Shown here in pieces: positions 9,016-17,324 of a stretch of DNA of 64,000 nucleotides. Made by a program: the position numbers and the translations under genes. The notes under the pieces are model-generated. The model was given only the letters and a program-made list of their open reading frames with translations. It searched no databases and was not told the DNA's origin. Origin of the DNA: Rhodococcus sp. KRD197 (GTDB taxonomy: Bacteria > Actinomycetota > Actinomycetes > Mycobacteriales > Mycobacteriaceae); contig NZ_JABFAO010000004.1 of the NCBI RefSeq assembly GCF_017168235.1, forward strand, positions 525,641 through 589,640, written 5' to 3'. Position 1 is the stretch's first letter; each line of letters starts with the position of its first letter.

Positions 9016-9032
9016 AGGCATCACGATGAACG

Positions 9033-9941
9033 TCAGCCGATGATCTTGTGCTCCACCGTGCCGATGTTGTCCAGAGTCAGGGTGAGGGTGTCGCCGATGC
9101 TCAGCCAGTTGCCCGTCTCCATACCGCTACCGCCGGGAAGCGTTCCGGTACCGAATAATTCGCCGGGAAGAAGCTGCTCGTCCCGAGAAGCGTGCGCAAG
9201 CATCTCGCCGAGGCTCCACTGCATGCCGGCGCTGTTGACGCGGCTCACTACCTCGCCGTTGAGGGCCACCGTGCCGGTGAGATCGTTGATGCGCGGAAGG
9301 ACCTCGTCAGCTGTGACGGCGGTCGAGGACATCGATGACCCGAAATGCTTCGACTTCTGCGGTCCGAATCCCGAGGCCATCTCACGTCGTTGTACGTCGC
9401 GTGCGCTGAAGTCGTTCAACAGGACGAAGGAGCCGATCGCGGCTGTCGCCTCGGCTGGCGACGCGTTGCGAAGCGGCGCCGACAGGACGAACCCGATCTC
9501 CAGTTCGTAATCCAGTGCGCGCGAATACGACGGCATCTTCACCGGGGTGCCACTCGGCACGAACGTGAGGTGATTCGACATGTAGTAGATGGGCTGTTCG
9601 TAGAAGAGCTTGGCGGGCTTGAACTTCGGAAAGGGCCTGCCAGTGAGCTTCTCAACGACCGCGGTAGCCCTGAACTGCCCCGGATGGAACCGGCGTACGA
9701 GACCGCGGCTTGCGGCGATGTTGTGCTGCTCGTACAGCAGAAAGTCTCGGAACGATACCGGATGGAACGGCAGTGTCAGATCCGAGGACTGTCGATGACG
9801 CCGATCGACCGACCGGACCCACTGCTCGTCGAACGGACTGCCACCCAATGCGCTGTTGTCGCCCAGCGTATCCCAGCTACCGTCGCCGTTTTGGTACTCG
9901 GCGACAGCCCCGTCGCCGGTGTGTACCCTGCGAAGCTTCAT
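9033..9941 (-). CDS. Fumarylacetoacetate hydrolase (FAH) family protein
   Basis: 302 residues. FAH-fold enzymes use a divalent metal for C-C bond hydrolysis, decarboxylation, isomerisation or hydration in aromatic breakdown. Seen: the metal-ligand segment LDYELEIGFVL near residue 150, NDFSARDVQRREM, and the C-terminal GTLPGGSGME loop. The length and the N-terminal FRDFLLYEQH segment resemble full fumarylacetoacetase-like proteins from the homogentisate or gentisate routes. It lies 77 bp downstream of an alpha/beta hydrolase in the same direction. Partner enzymes for homogentisate occur at 29 kb but in a different operon. Confidence 0.85.
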   Translation of the reverse strand: MKLRRVHTGDGAVAEYQNGDGSWDTLGDNSALGGSPFDEQWVRSVDRRHRQSSDLTLPFHPVSFRDFLLYEQHNIAASRGLVRRFHPGQFRATAVVEKLTGRPFPKFKPAKLFYEQPIYYMSNHLTFVPSGTPVKMPSYSRALDYELEIGFVLSAPLRNASPAEATAAIGSFVLLNDFSARDVQRREMASGFGPQKSKHFGSSMSSTAVTADEVLPRINDLTGTVALNGEVVSRVNSAGMQWSLGEMLAHASRDEQLLPGELFGTGTLPGGSGMETGNWLSIGDTLTLTLDNIGTVEHKIIG

Positions 9942-10018
9942 GAACCCCCCGTTTCGAACCGAATTTCCCCCGAAATGCCGATTATGGCGTTCGGGCAGAT
10001 GCTACATGCCGACTCGGC

Positions 10019-10909
10019 TCATCCGGTAGGGATCACTCGACGTAGGAATGCCAACTGGTCCGATACGACGCGTTCGAAAGCCTCGCCGACATAGATTTCG
10101 AAGTGACCGAATCGGTACACCACGATCTCGCCCTGCGGCGCCGTGGCCGCAAGACGCAGTGTTTGCTTGGTCGGCGCAACGGTGTCCGGATTGCACACGC
10201 AGAACAGCACCGGAGCGGCGATTCGGCGTGCCGCTCGTCCCGGGAAATAGCGGAGAATGTCGAACGCGAATCGTGCCGCAACTTCACTTGGAAGCGATGA
10301 TCCCGGTGGCTGCAGACTCCGATACCCGGCGAGTGCGTCGCGGCTCGCCATCAACGCGGTGCCGCGGTGCTCGGCGACGAGCGGTACCGTCACCGGCGCT
10401 GCGCCTCGGATGGCGGCGAGGACGTCACGGATCGCCCGCGGTGTGACGCCGATGGTTGTCCTCAGCGGCATCGCCATTGCGGAGGCGAGACCGTCGGTGA
10501 AGGGGCCTTGAGACACGACCGCCGCGATATTCCCGTCTGCGGCGGCGGCTTTGAGAACATGACCCCCGCTGAGGGACGAACCCCACAGAACGATCCGGGA
10601 GGTGTCCACTCCGTCGAGGGTGCGCGCGAATGCGATCGCTGCGGCCCAGTCGGCGAGTTGCATGCCGATGTGGACCAGTTGCCGCGGCTCGCCGCCACTG
10701 GCTCCGAAATTGCGGTAGTCGAACACCAGGCACGCATAGCCGGCCTCGACGAAGCGCTCGGCATAGGCATCGAGCCGCATTTCGCGGACACCACCGAGAC
10801 CGTGCGCCATCACGATGACCGGCGCCCTGCTGCCGTCGTTCGGCTCATAGAGCCACGCAGCACACGTGGTCTCACCAGACTTGAATTCGACATCTCGTCG
10901 CGTACTCAC
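10019..10909 (-). CDS. Alpha/beta hydrolase (dienelactone hydrolase-like)
   Basis: 296 residues. The N-terminal beta strands and the HGLGG loop are followed by the nucleophile elbow GSSLSGG near residue 105, an Asp in CNPDTVAPT and a His in RFGHFEIY. The GxSxSGG elbow is typical of the acetyl-xylan-esterase/dienelactone-hydrolase-like group that cuts esters. The GTG at 10909 has a G-rich ribosome site and the protein aligns with the family from there; the longer upstream frame crosses the operator region. It is divergent from the CoA-transferase operon and so may share its GntR control. Confidence 0.8.
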   Translation of the reverse strand: MSTRRDVEFKSGETTCAAWLYEPNDGSRAPVIVMAHGLGGVREMRLDAYAERFVEAGYACLVFDYRNFGASGGEPRQLVHIGMQLADWAAAIAFARTLDGVDTSRIVLWGSSLSGGHVLKAAAADGNIAAVVSQGPFTDGLASAMAMPLRTTIGVTPRAIRDVLAAIRGAAPVTVPLVAEHRGTALMASRDALAGYRSLQPPGSSLPSEVAARFAFDILRYFPGRAARRIAAPVLFCVCNPDTVAPTKQTLRLAATAPQGEIVVYRFGHFEIYVGEAFERVVSDQLAFLRRVIPTG

Positions 10910-11025
10910 AGCATCCCCCCGGATATCGGCTACCACCACTGCCGGATCGCCAGCCTGCCTCGAGCGCAGGTCCAGGGCAAGTGCGTCGTGATCGGGGTCT
11001 GCCGGCTCGGCCTTGGAATCCACGA

Positions 11026-11089
11026 AATGTATACAACCATCTCCGATTTTCGGGCTATAGTGCTCATGTTGCACAAGAATGTATACAAC
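11026..11089. promoter_or_regulatory. Two TGTATACA operators flanking a -10 element
   Basis: The 12-mer AATGTATACAAC occurs twice, at 11026-11037 and 11078-11089, each containing the palindrome TGTATACA. A good -10 TATAGT lies between them at 11056-11061, so the first copy covers the expected -35 and the second the early transcript. This fits the sites of FadR-type GntR repressors, and the operon downstream ends with such a gene. Confidence 0.7.
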
Positions 11090-11099
11090 AGGGAGTGGC

Positions 11100-12314
11100 A
11101 TGGAAGAGGAAGGCGCAGGGTCGATCGGGCCCCTGCACGGCCTACGCGTGATCGAAATGGGCCAACTGGTGGCGGGCCCGTTCTGTGGCCAGATCCTTGG
11201 CGACCTGGGCGCCGAGGTCATCAAGATCGAGCAGCCGGGCAAGGGTGACCCGATCCGTGAGTGGGGTCGCGCACTTCCGCAGGGCGAATCTCTGTGGTGG
11301 TCGGTCATCGGTCGAAACAAGAAGTCGGTAACGGTCGACCTGCGTACTCAGCAGGGGCAAACCGTTGCCGCACGCCTCATCTCGCGCGCCGATATCCTGG
11401 TCGAGAACTTCCGCCCCGGAACACTGGAACGGTGGGGGCTCGGCTACGAGAAGTTGTCCGCGAACAACCCCGGACTCGTCTTGACTCGGGTGTCCGGGTT
11501 CGGACAGACAGGCCCCTACTCTTCCAGGCCCGGCTATGGATCGATCGGAGAGGCGATGGGCGGATTGCGCTACATCGTCGGTGACCCGTCGACGCCGCCC
11601 TCACGTGTGGGAATTTCGATCGGGGACACGTTGGCCGCTGTTTTCGCTGCGATCGGAACTCTTGGTGCGGTGTACGAGCGAACCCGTAGCGGACGTGGGC
11701 AGGTGGTCGACTCGGCAATCTACGAGGCGGTCCTCGGCATCATGGAATCGATCGTGCCGGAGTGGGTGCTGTCCGGGTATCAGCGTGAACGCAGCGGTGC
11801 GATCCTGCCGAATGTGGCTCCGAGCAATGTGTATCCGACTGCGGACGGCGGGTGGATGCTCATCGCTGCGAATCAAGATACGGTTTTCGCGCGGTTGGCG
11901 GCTGCCATGGGCAAGCCGGAACTGGCATCGGATCCGCGATTTTCCACGCACGGCTCTCGCGGCGAACGTCAGCAGGAACTGGATGCGCTGGTGACGGAAT
12001 TTACTCTGACGCAACACAGTCGAGAGCTCGAGCGCCTTCTGCTCGCGCACGCGGTGCCGGTCGGCAAGATCTACCGTCCCGCGGACATGGTGACCGACGA
12101 GCAATTCATCGCCCGCAAGAGCATCGTCAGCACCGATCACCCGACACTGGGAAGCGTGCCGATGCAGAACGCGTTCCCCAGGTTGAGTCGTACCGACGGT
12201 GGCGTGCGGTGGCCTGGACCCCAGCTCGGAGAACACACCCTCGAAATATTGGAATCCGTGGGCGGATACAGTCGAGCCGATATCGACGCTCTGCGTGCCG
12301 GTGGAGTCCTGTGA
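11100..12314 (+). CDS. CaiB/BaiF (family III) CoA-transferase
   Basis: A 404-residue family III CoA-transferase. It would move CoA from a donor such as succinyl-CoA to an organic acid. Seen: the start GPLHGLRVIEMGQLVAGPF, IKIEQPGKGDP, the VSGFGQTGPYSSRPGY block, and the GYGSIGEAMGGL segment before the usual active-site region. The ATG at 11100 has GGGAG five bases upstream; an upstream ATG at 11079 lies inside the operator. It overlaps the lyase gene (TGATG), so activation of the acid and cleavage of its CoA ester are probably successive steps. Confidence 0.88.
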   Translation: MEEEGAGSIGPLHGLRVIEMGQLVAGPFCGQILGDLGAEVIKIEQPGKGDPIREWGRALPQGESLWWSVIGRNKKSVTVDLRTQQGQTVAARLISRADILVENFRPGTLERWGLGYEKLSANNPGLVLTRVSGFGQTGPYSSRPGYGSIGEAMGGLRYIVGDPSTPPSRVGISIGDTLAAVFAAIGTLGAVYERTRSGRGQVVDSAIYEAVLGIMESIVPEWVLSGYQRERSGAILPNVAPSNVYPTADGGWMLIAANQDTVFARLAAAMGKPELASDPRFSTHGSRGERQQELDALVTEFTLTQHSRELERLLLAHAVPVGKIYRPADMVTDEQFIARKSIVSTDHPTLGSVPMQNAFPRLSRTDGGVRWPGPQLGEHTLEILESVGGYSRADIDALRAGGVL

Positions 12315-13258
12315 TGTTCTCGGACGCATTGCCCGCCTCGGCCACGCTCGTGGAAGTCGGTCTGCGCGATGGACTGCAATCGGTGGACACGGTCGTGCGC
12401 ACCGACCAGAAGTTGGAAATCCTCCAGGGTGTTCTCGATGCGGGTTTCACCACGGTGGAGATCACGTCCTTCGCTCATCCTCGGGTCCTTCCTCAGTTCG
12501 CCGATGCCGAGCGCGTCATCGCCGAAGCGCCGCGTGTGAGGGGCGTTCACTACAAGGCGCTGGTGCCCAATCTTCGGGGCGCGCAACGCGCGTGTGCCAC
12601 CGATATCGACGAGATCGTCGTCGTGGTGCCGGTCGACGAAACCATGGCACGCAAGAACCAGAACGCCACCCCCGAGCAGTTGCTGTCCGAGTTCGAGCGG
12701 ATCGTGGTCGAAGCGCGTCGATCCGACAAGAAAGTCAGCGTCGCCGTAGCAACGGCGTTCTTCGCGCCATGCCGGGGCCCGGTCGGCGCGGACGAGTTGG
12801 ACGCGGTCGTTGCGCGCGTGGTGGACGCAGGTGCTGACTCGCTGTATCTCGCTGGTACGACCGGAATGGAAACACCAGTCGACTTCATGGACGGAGTGAG
12901 CCGCGTCAAGAGGAACTATCCAGACATCGGGGTGGGTGTTCACCTGCACAATCGCAACGGCCTCGGCTCGGTCAACGCACTCGCAAGTCTGTCCGCCGGC
13001 GCGGACTGGCTGGAGGCGTCGTTCGGCGGCCTCGGCGGGGACATGTGGTTTCCGGGTGAGAGGTCCGTTCTCGGCAATGCGCCGATGGAGGATCTCGTGG
13101 TGTTGTTCGATGCCCTCGGCATCGAAACCGGCATCGACCTCGATACCTACCTGGCAGTCGGTCGCACGGTGGAACGCTTCACCGGGATCGCGTCCCACTC
13201 GTTCGCTTCCCGCGGTGGGACCCGCAAGGACCTCGCTGATGCACAATGGCCCACATGA
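12314..13258 (+). CDS. Hydroxymethylglutaryl-CoA lyase-like protein
   Basis: 314 residues of the DRE-TIM lyase superfamily, which split 3-hydroxy-3-methylacyl-CoA esters into a ketoacid or acetoacetate plus an acyl-CoA. Seen: EVGLRDGLQ at the N-terminus with the catalytic Arg/Asp, the metal-binding HLHNRNGLG segment near residue 210 and the glycine loop GLGG near residue 235. In true HMG-CoA lyase this loop reads GLGGCPYA with a catalytic Cys; here it reads GLGGDMWFPG, so the Cys is absent. The enzyme may therefore use another hydroxyacyl-CoA (citramalyl-CoA type) or another mechanism. It overlaps genes on both sides. Confidence 0.82.
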   Translation: MFSDALPASATLVEVGLRDGLQSVDTVVRTDQKLEILQGVLDAGFTTVEITSFAHPRVLPQFADAERVIAEAPRVRGVHYKALVPNLRGAQRACATDIDEIVVVVPVDETMARKNQNATPEQLLSEFERIVVEARRSDKKVSVAVATAFFAPCRGPVGADELDAVVARVVDAGADSLYLAGTTGMETPVDFMDGVSRVKRNYPDIGVGVHLHNRNGLGSVNALASLSAGADWLEASFGGLGGDMWFPGERSVLGNAPMEDLVVLFDALGIETGIDLDTYLAVGRTVERFTGIASHSFASRGGTRKDLADAQWPT

Positions 13259-13922
13259 GAGTTCGGTCGGTCCTTCCCCAGCGGTCGCAGTGTCCACACT
13301 GAGCGACGCGATCTTCGGCCTCATCGTCTCGGGCGAGTACGTCAGCGGTGAGAAGCTCAACGAGGTGGAACTTGCCGATCGTATGGGTGTGAGTCGCACA
13401 CCGATCCGCGAGGCGCTCAAGACTCTGGCGAACACCGGTGTCGTAGTCATCGAGAAGAACAAGGGCGCGCGGGTGAGTGAGTTTTCACCCGAATCGGTGA
13501 TGGCCACCTACTCGACTCGCTCGCTGCTCGAACCCTGCGCCGCGCGGTTGGCCACCGAACATCTCACCGACGAGGAACTCGCGGCTCTTCGCGAATCGGC
13601 GGAAGTAATGTTCGATATGGTCACCGGAGAAGGCGATCTGGCTTCGATTGCGGCGTCGAACAACGAGTTTCACGCGAGCATCCTGTCGAAGTGCCCCAAC
13701 GCCCGCATGGCCGAGATCTCGCTGGGCATGCTCAAACCCCTTGTGGCTTCACGGACATTCCGAGGGTACTCGTCGGTCGAGTTGGAGCGGAGCGCCCGGC
13801 ACCATCTCGAGATCGTCGACGCCCTGGAACACCGAGACGGTGAATGGGTCGAGGCCATCATGCGGGCCCATATTCGGGCCGGCTACCACAGTGCTCTGAA
13901 GATGCAGACCGGACCGACGTGA
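13239..13922 (+). CDS. GntR family transcriptional regulator (FadR/FCD subfamily)
   Basis: 227 residues. An N-terminal winged helix (residues 20-85) contains LNEVELADRMGVSRTPIREA, the GntR recognition helix, followed by an all-helical FCD ligand domain with likely metal-binding Asp/His positions (NEFHASIL, HHLEIVDAL). The ATG at 13239 overlaps the lyase gene by 20 bp and has AAGGA eight bases upstream; a GTG at 13290 is the alternative. As last gene of the CoA-transferase operon, it probably binds the two TGTATACA sites in front of that operon, with an organic acid or CoA ester as signal. Confidence 0.88.
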   Translation: MHNGPHESSVGPSPAVAVSTLSDAIFGLIVSGEYVSGEKLNEVELADRMGVSRTPIREALKTLANTGVVVIEKNKGARVSEFSPESVMATYSTRSLLEPCAARLATEHLTDEELAALRESAEVMFDMVTGEGDLASIAASNNEFHASILSKCPNARMAEISLGMLKPLVASRTFRGYSSVELERSARHHLEIVDALEHRDGEWVEAIMRAHIRAGYHSALKMQTGPT

Positions 13923-13959
13923 TCTGTGTGCGCAGTGCAGAGACCGTCTCGGTCAGTTC

Positions 13960-14574
13960 TCACGACCCGGAGGATGCACCTGCGGTCAGTAGATCGAACG
14001 TTGCGCGGACCTCGTCGAGAGTCGGGGTGGGGAGGCTACCGCGAGCGTGGACGAAGCCAATTCCGGCATAGACCAGGGCTCCCGCGCGCAGCCGTGCCTG
14101 TTCCTCGTCGAAGCCCACTTCCCTCATGGCGTCCTGAACCACTTCGAAAATCCTTCGATCCAGCGCGGCCACCGAATCCGCGACCTTCTGGTCGGTTCGG
14201 GCCCAATCCCGTACGGCTATTTCGACTCTGCGCGTGTCCTCGTCGATCAGCGTTTGCGCCATTCGTTCGAAGCGTTCTGCTACCGGGATGGTGTCCATTG
14301 CATTGAGCCCGCGGACGGTGTCGTTCTGCTTGTCACACCAGCGGTCTGCGATCGTCGTCATCAGGGCGTCGATGTCGTCGAAATGCCAGTAGAAACTACC
14401 CTTGGTGACGCCGAGTTGTTCGCACAGTTTGGTGATCTTCACCCCGGACGCGCCCTCACGTACGAGAAGGTCGAACGCGGCACCGATCCAATCGTCGAGT
14501 GACAATCTCGTCGTTTTTCTGGACGTCGACTTCTTGGGCGTGGTCGCCCCGGCGGTCTTCGTGCGTGCAGCCAT
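13960..14574 (-). CDS. TetR family regulator, candidate master regulator of the mce/hmgA regulon
   Basis: 204 residues. A Lys/Thr-rich N-terminal arm precedes the helix-turn-helix (VKITKLCEQLGVTKGSFYWH, about residues 45-64) and an all-helical ligand domain. It reads in the same direction as the lipase-like gene with 32 bp between, so both probably form one operon. This operon is divergent from the multicopper oxidase-mce operon, and the intergenic region holds a palindrome that recurs before the operon at 25.7 kb. Inference: this protein binds both sites. The start lacks a clear ribosome site. Confidence 0.85.
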   Translation of the reverse strand: MAARTKTAGATTPKKSTSRKTTRLSLDDWIGAAFDLLVREGASGVKITKLCEQLGVTKGSFYWHFDDIDALMTTIADRWCDKQNDTVRGLNAMDTIPVAERFERMAQTLIDEDTRRVEIAVRDWARTDQKVADSVAALDRRIFEVVQDAMREVGFDEEQARLRAGALVYAGIGFVHARGSLPTPTLDEVRATFDLLTAGASSGS

Positions 14575-14606
14575 AACAGGGAGTCTATGCGCGGCTCGAG
14601 TCCGAC

Positions 14607-15380
14607 TCATGGCAGTGCGCCTATAGCGATTGATAGAACAGCAGGGTCGTGCACGAGGCCGAAGTGATGGGTGCTGTTTCCGGCGTGCACATCCTGAACG
14701 ATCACCGTCTCCGCTGCTCTGACCTCGGCGGACCGGGGAGGAACCACGAGCCCATCGGTGTCGGAGACGATGTCGGTGTATCGAACGCCCTCGGTGCGCA
14801 GGCCATCCGCCTCGAGCGCAGTCAGAAAGTCGGACCCTGCAATCAACTGTCGGCAACCACCGCAGACGGGATCGATCACGGGCTTCTCGAGCGCGAGCAC
14901 CGCGTCGTACGTCCCGAGTTCGCGGCTGATGGTCTCGATCTCGTTCAACCCGCCGATGTTCGTGCCACGCCACATCGGACCGATCGTGACGAGTGACCGC
15001 ACCGGAGTGTCGACAGCGCGCTGCAAGTAGTACTGCACCGCGAGCGCGCCTGCTCCGTGCGCGATCACGTCGACATCTCGGCCCCGATAGTCGGCCAGAT
15101 GCGCGCCGATCTCGTGTGCGCTCTGCTCGAGCGGTGCGACGCCGGCGACGTTGTCCCACGCGAGGGTTGCCGGCGTGTCGCCGTAAGCGATTGCTTCGAC
15201 GCAACGATCCGATTCCTGCAGTTGCGCTCGTAGGTCGCGCCACTGCTCGGTGCTGCCGGCCATGTCGTGCACGAGCACGACGGTGCCGCGGCAGTCCTGT
15301 GTGCTCGGCAACGCAGCGACCGGTTGAACGGCGGTGAATTGCAGCAGCGACGCTGCGGCCAGAGCTAGATAAATCCTCAT
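14607..15380 (-). CDS. Secreted lipase-fold protein lacking the catalytic serine
   Basis: 257 residues with an N-terminal signal peptide (MRIYLALAAASLLQF, with cleavage expected near VAAL/PS). The rest matches the class 2 lipase / EstA pattern: an HDMAGS oxyanion region, the elbow, a Cys pair in VCGGCRQLIAGSDFL, and the acid and His in DIVSDTDGLVVP and HHFGLVHDP. The elbow reads AHGAG where active members have GHSQG or similar, so the nucleophile Ser is Gly, and the oxyanion HG is HD. It is probably a binding or accessory protein outside the membrane. The position beside an Mce importer suggests it handles or hands over a lipid. Confidence 0.78.
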   Translation of the reverse strand: MRIYLALAAASLLQFTAVQPVAALPSTQDCRGTVVLVHDMAGSTEQWRDLRAQLQESDRCVEAIAYGDTPATLAWDNVAGVAPLEQSAHEIGAHLADYRGRDVDVIAHGAGALAVQYYLQRAVDTPVRSLVTIGPMWRGTNIGGLNEIETISRELGTYDAVLALEKPVIDPVCGGCRQLIAGSDFLTALEADGLRTEGVRYTDIVSDTDGLVVPPRSAEVRAAETVIVQDVHAGNSTHHFGLVHDPAVLSIAIGALP

Positions 15381-15412
15381 AGTTTCCCCGTTCGCTTCCG
15401 TGGACGTTCTCC

Positions 15413-15433
15413 GTACCATACAGTGCGGTATTG
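15413..15433. promoter_or_regulatory. Operator site 1 of the mce/hmgA regulon
   Basis: GTACCATACAGT, two variable bases, then GGTAT and TG. It contains the half-sites CCATAC and GTATTG separated by 6 bp. It lies in the 84-bp divergent region between the lipase-like gene and the multicopper oxidase, 31 bp before the oxidase start. The site at 25686-25706 has 18 of 21 identical positions in reverse orientation. Confidence 0.68.
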
Positions 15434-15464
15434 ACCGATGGTGATCACAGCGGAGGGACGATCC

Positions 15465-17324
15465 ATGCGACGAAAGACCGATCAGCAAGCGCTGATCCGC
15501 AGGAGAACGCTCCTACAGGGGCTCGGAGTCGGCGGACTGGCGGCAACCGTCGGTGTCCTGTCGCCGGCCAGTTCGTTCGGCGGCCCGGGATCGGTCGCGG
15601 ATATCGACAGCCCGCTGCTGTTCCATTCGCCGAAGCTCACTCCGTTCGTGGACCAGCTACCGCGGTTGCCCATCCTCACCGGCACGGACATCACACTGAC
15701 GGCGAATTCGACGACGCATTCCTTCCATCGCGATCTGCCGCCGTCCAAGGCGTTGGCCTACTCAGGGGCCGACTATCTCGGGCCGACGATCGAGGCGAGA
15801 AGCGGAATCGAGACGACCTTCGCGCTCACCAACGAGATGGGGGCGCATCCCCTCGGCAAAGACATGGACATGACCCTGCACGGGATGCAGGAAGACTATC
15901 GTCGGCATCCACCTACCGTCATGCATCTGCACGGCGGTGTCACTCCCGCCGACAGCGACGGCCATCCCGAGCAGATGATCAGTCCCGGACAAACTGTCAC
16001 GCATCGGTTCCCGCAGCGCCAAGAGGCCGCCCACATGTGGTATCACGACCATGCAATGGGCTTCACCCGACTCAACGTCTATGCCGGACTGGCCGGGATG
16101 TACTTTCTCCGTGACGAATTCGACACGGGCAGAATCGACAACCCGCTCGGGCTGCCCGCCGGAAACTTCGAACTGCCGCTGGTGCTACAAGAGAAGATAT
16201 TCGAGTCCACTGGACAACAGAGCGTACGTTCGACGGCCATCGTCCCGGAAGGCTCGTGGGAAGGCGGAGCAGTCGGCGACGTCGGCGTCGTCAACGGCAA
16301 GATATGGCCGCAGATGTCGGTCTCACGCGGGCTCTATCGCTTCAGAGTCATCAATGCCGGTTCTTACAGCGTGTGGAATCTGCATTTCTCGAACGGCATG
16401 CAGTTCTTCGTCATCGGGAATGACGGTGGATTGCTCGACGCGCCGGTGGCTGCCACACATATACGTCTCGCGCCTGCCGAAAGATACGACATACTGGTCG
16501 ATTTCGCGAAGCTGGCGGAGGGGGAGAGCGTAGAACTTCGCAACGACGAGGCTCCGCCGTTCCAAGCTGCCGTCATCGGCGCTGTCACGATGCCGTTGTT
16601 CTGCCGCTTCGTGGCCGACGGCTCGACTCCATCCGGCGCGCGTGTTCCGAGGACGCTGCGCGGGCCTGCCGGTCCACTTCCGCTTCCCCCGATCGCGACG
16701 CCGACGGTATTCCGCGACGTCACCGTCAGTCAGCCATACATCTTGCGGAATCCGCCATCCATCATGTCGCTCAACAATCTGAAGTTCTCCTCCGACGATA
16801 TCGAGAAGCCTCGGCAGGGCACTGTCGAGCAGTGGAACATCATCAACATCACCCCCGATCCGCATCCGATTCACATACACCTCGTGCACTTTCGAATTCT
16901 CGGAAGACAGGCGCTTCGGACCGTCGACTATCAGCTCGCACACCCCCAGCCGCCGGTCGGAACGCGCTGGACGCCCAGCGCCGAGGGGTTCGTCACCGGC
17001 CCCCTGGTGCCACCGGAGCCGTGGGAATCCGGTTGGAAGGACACCGTTCGTATCGACGGAGGTACCGTCACTCGCATCGTTGTCAGGTTCCCTACGGCCG
17101 AGGAATTGGGATTCGATCCGGACGAACCGTTCTCTGCCATGGCGCACATCACCGGTGATGCCCGAACCGGTCAGCCCGGCGCCGCTGCGCATGGCGGGGG
17201 AGCTGGGCACGGCGGGGATGCGGGAGCGCACGCGCACAAGGATTTACAGGGCTATGTCTGGCACTGTCATCTGCTCGATCATGAGGACCACGACATGATG
17301 CTGAAGTACCGGGTGGTGCAGTGA
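15465..17324 (+). CDS. Tat-exported multicopper oxidase
   Basis: 619 residues. The N-terminus carries a twin-arginine signal (IRRRTLLQGLGVGG). Copper-binding motifs are complete: HLHGG and WYHDHAMG in domain 1, and HPIHIHLVHF and WHCHLLDHEDHDMM in domain 3, where Cys, His and Met form the type 1 site. The layout matches the phenoxazinone synthase / bilirubin oxidase / CotA group, which oxidises phenols and aminophenols with O2. A Gly/His-rich insert (about residues 570-590) could bind metal. The ATG at 15465 has GGAGGGA upstream. Its stop overlaps the GTG of the first yrbE gene, so it is translated together with the mce operon, which is unusual. Confidence 0.9.
   Translation: MRRKTDQQALIRRRTLLQGLGVGGLAATVGVLSPASSFGGPGSVADIDSPLLFHSPKLTPFVDQLPRLPILTGTDITLTANSTTHSFHRDLPPSKALAYSGADYLGPTIEARSGIETTFALTNEMGAHPLGKDMDMTLHGMQEDYRRHPPTVMHLHGGVTPADSDGHPEQMISPGQTVTHRFPQRQEAAHMWYHDHAMGFTRLNVYAGLAGMYFLRDEFDTGRIDNPLGLPAGNFELPLVLQEKIFESTGQQSVRSTAIVPEGSWEGGAVGDVGVVNGKIWPQMSVSRGLYRFRVINAGSYSVWNLHFSNGMQFFVIGNDGGLLDAPVAATHIRLAPAERYDILVDFAKLAEGESVELRNDEAPPFQAAVIGAVTMPLFCRFVADGSTPSGARVPRTLRGPAGPLPLPPIATPTVFRDVTVSQPYILRNPPSIMSLNNLKFSSDDIEKPRQGTVEQWNIINITPDPHPIHIHLVHFRILGRQALRTVDYQLAHPQPPVGTRWTPSAEGFVTGPLVPPEPWESGWKDTVRIDGGTVTRIVVRFPTAEELGFDPDEPFSAMAHITGDARTGQPGAAAHGGGAGHGGDAGAHAHKDLQGYVWHCHLLDHEDHDMMLKYRVVQ

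Noticed and set aside
10910-11320. N-terminal extension of the alpha/beta hydrolase to 433 residues
   Set aside because: The extension would cross the TGTATACA operators and the start of the divergent CoA-transferase gene, and it lacks similarity to the family.
12137-13507. 456-residue frame antisense to the lyase and GntR genes
   Set aside because: It crosses the ends of recognised genes on the other strand and has no domain pattern; third-position GC bias explains the open frame.
13940-13955. Short hairpin GACCG-TCT-CGGTC between convergent GntR and TetR genes
   Set aside because: A 5-bp stem with no T tract is too weak to call a terminator.
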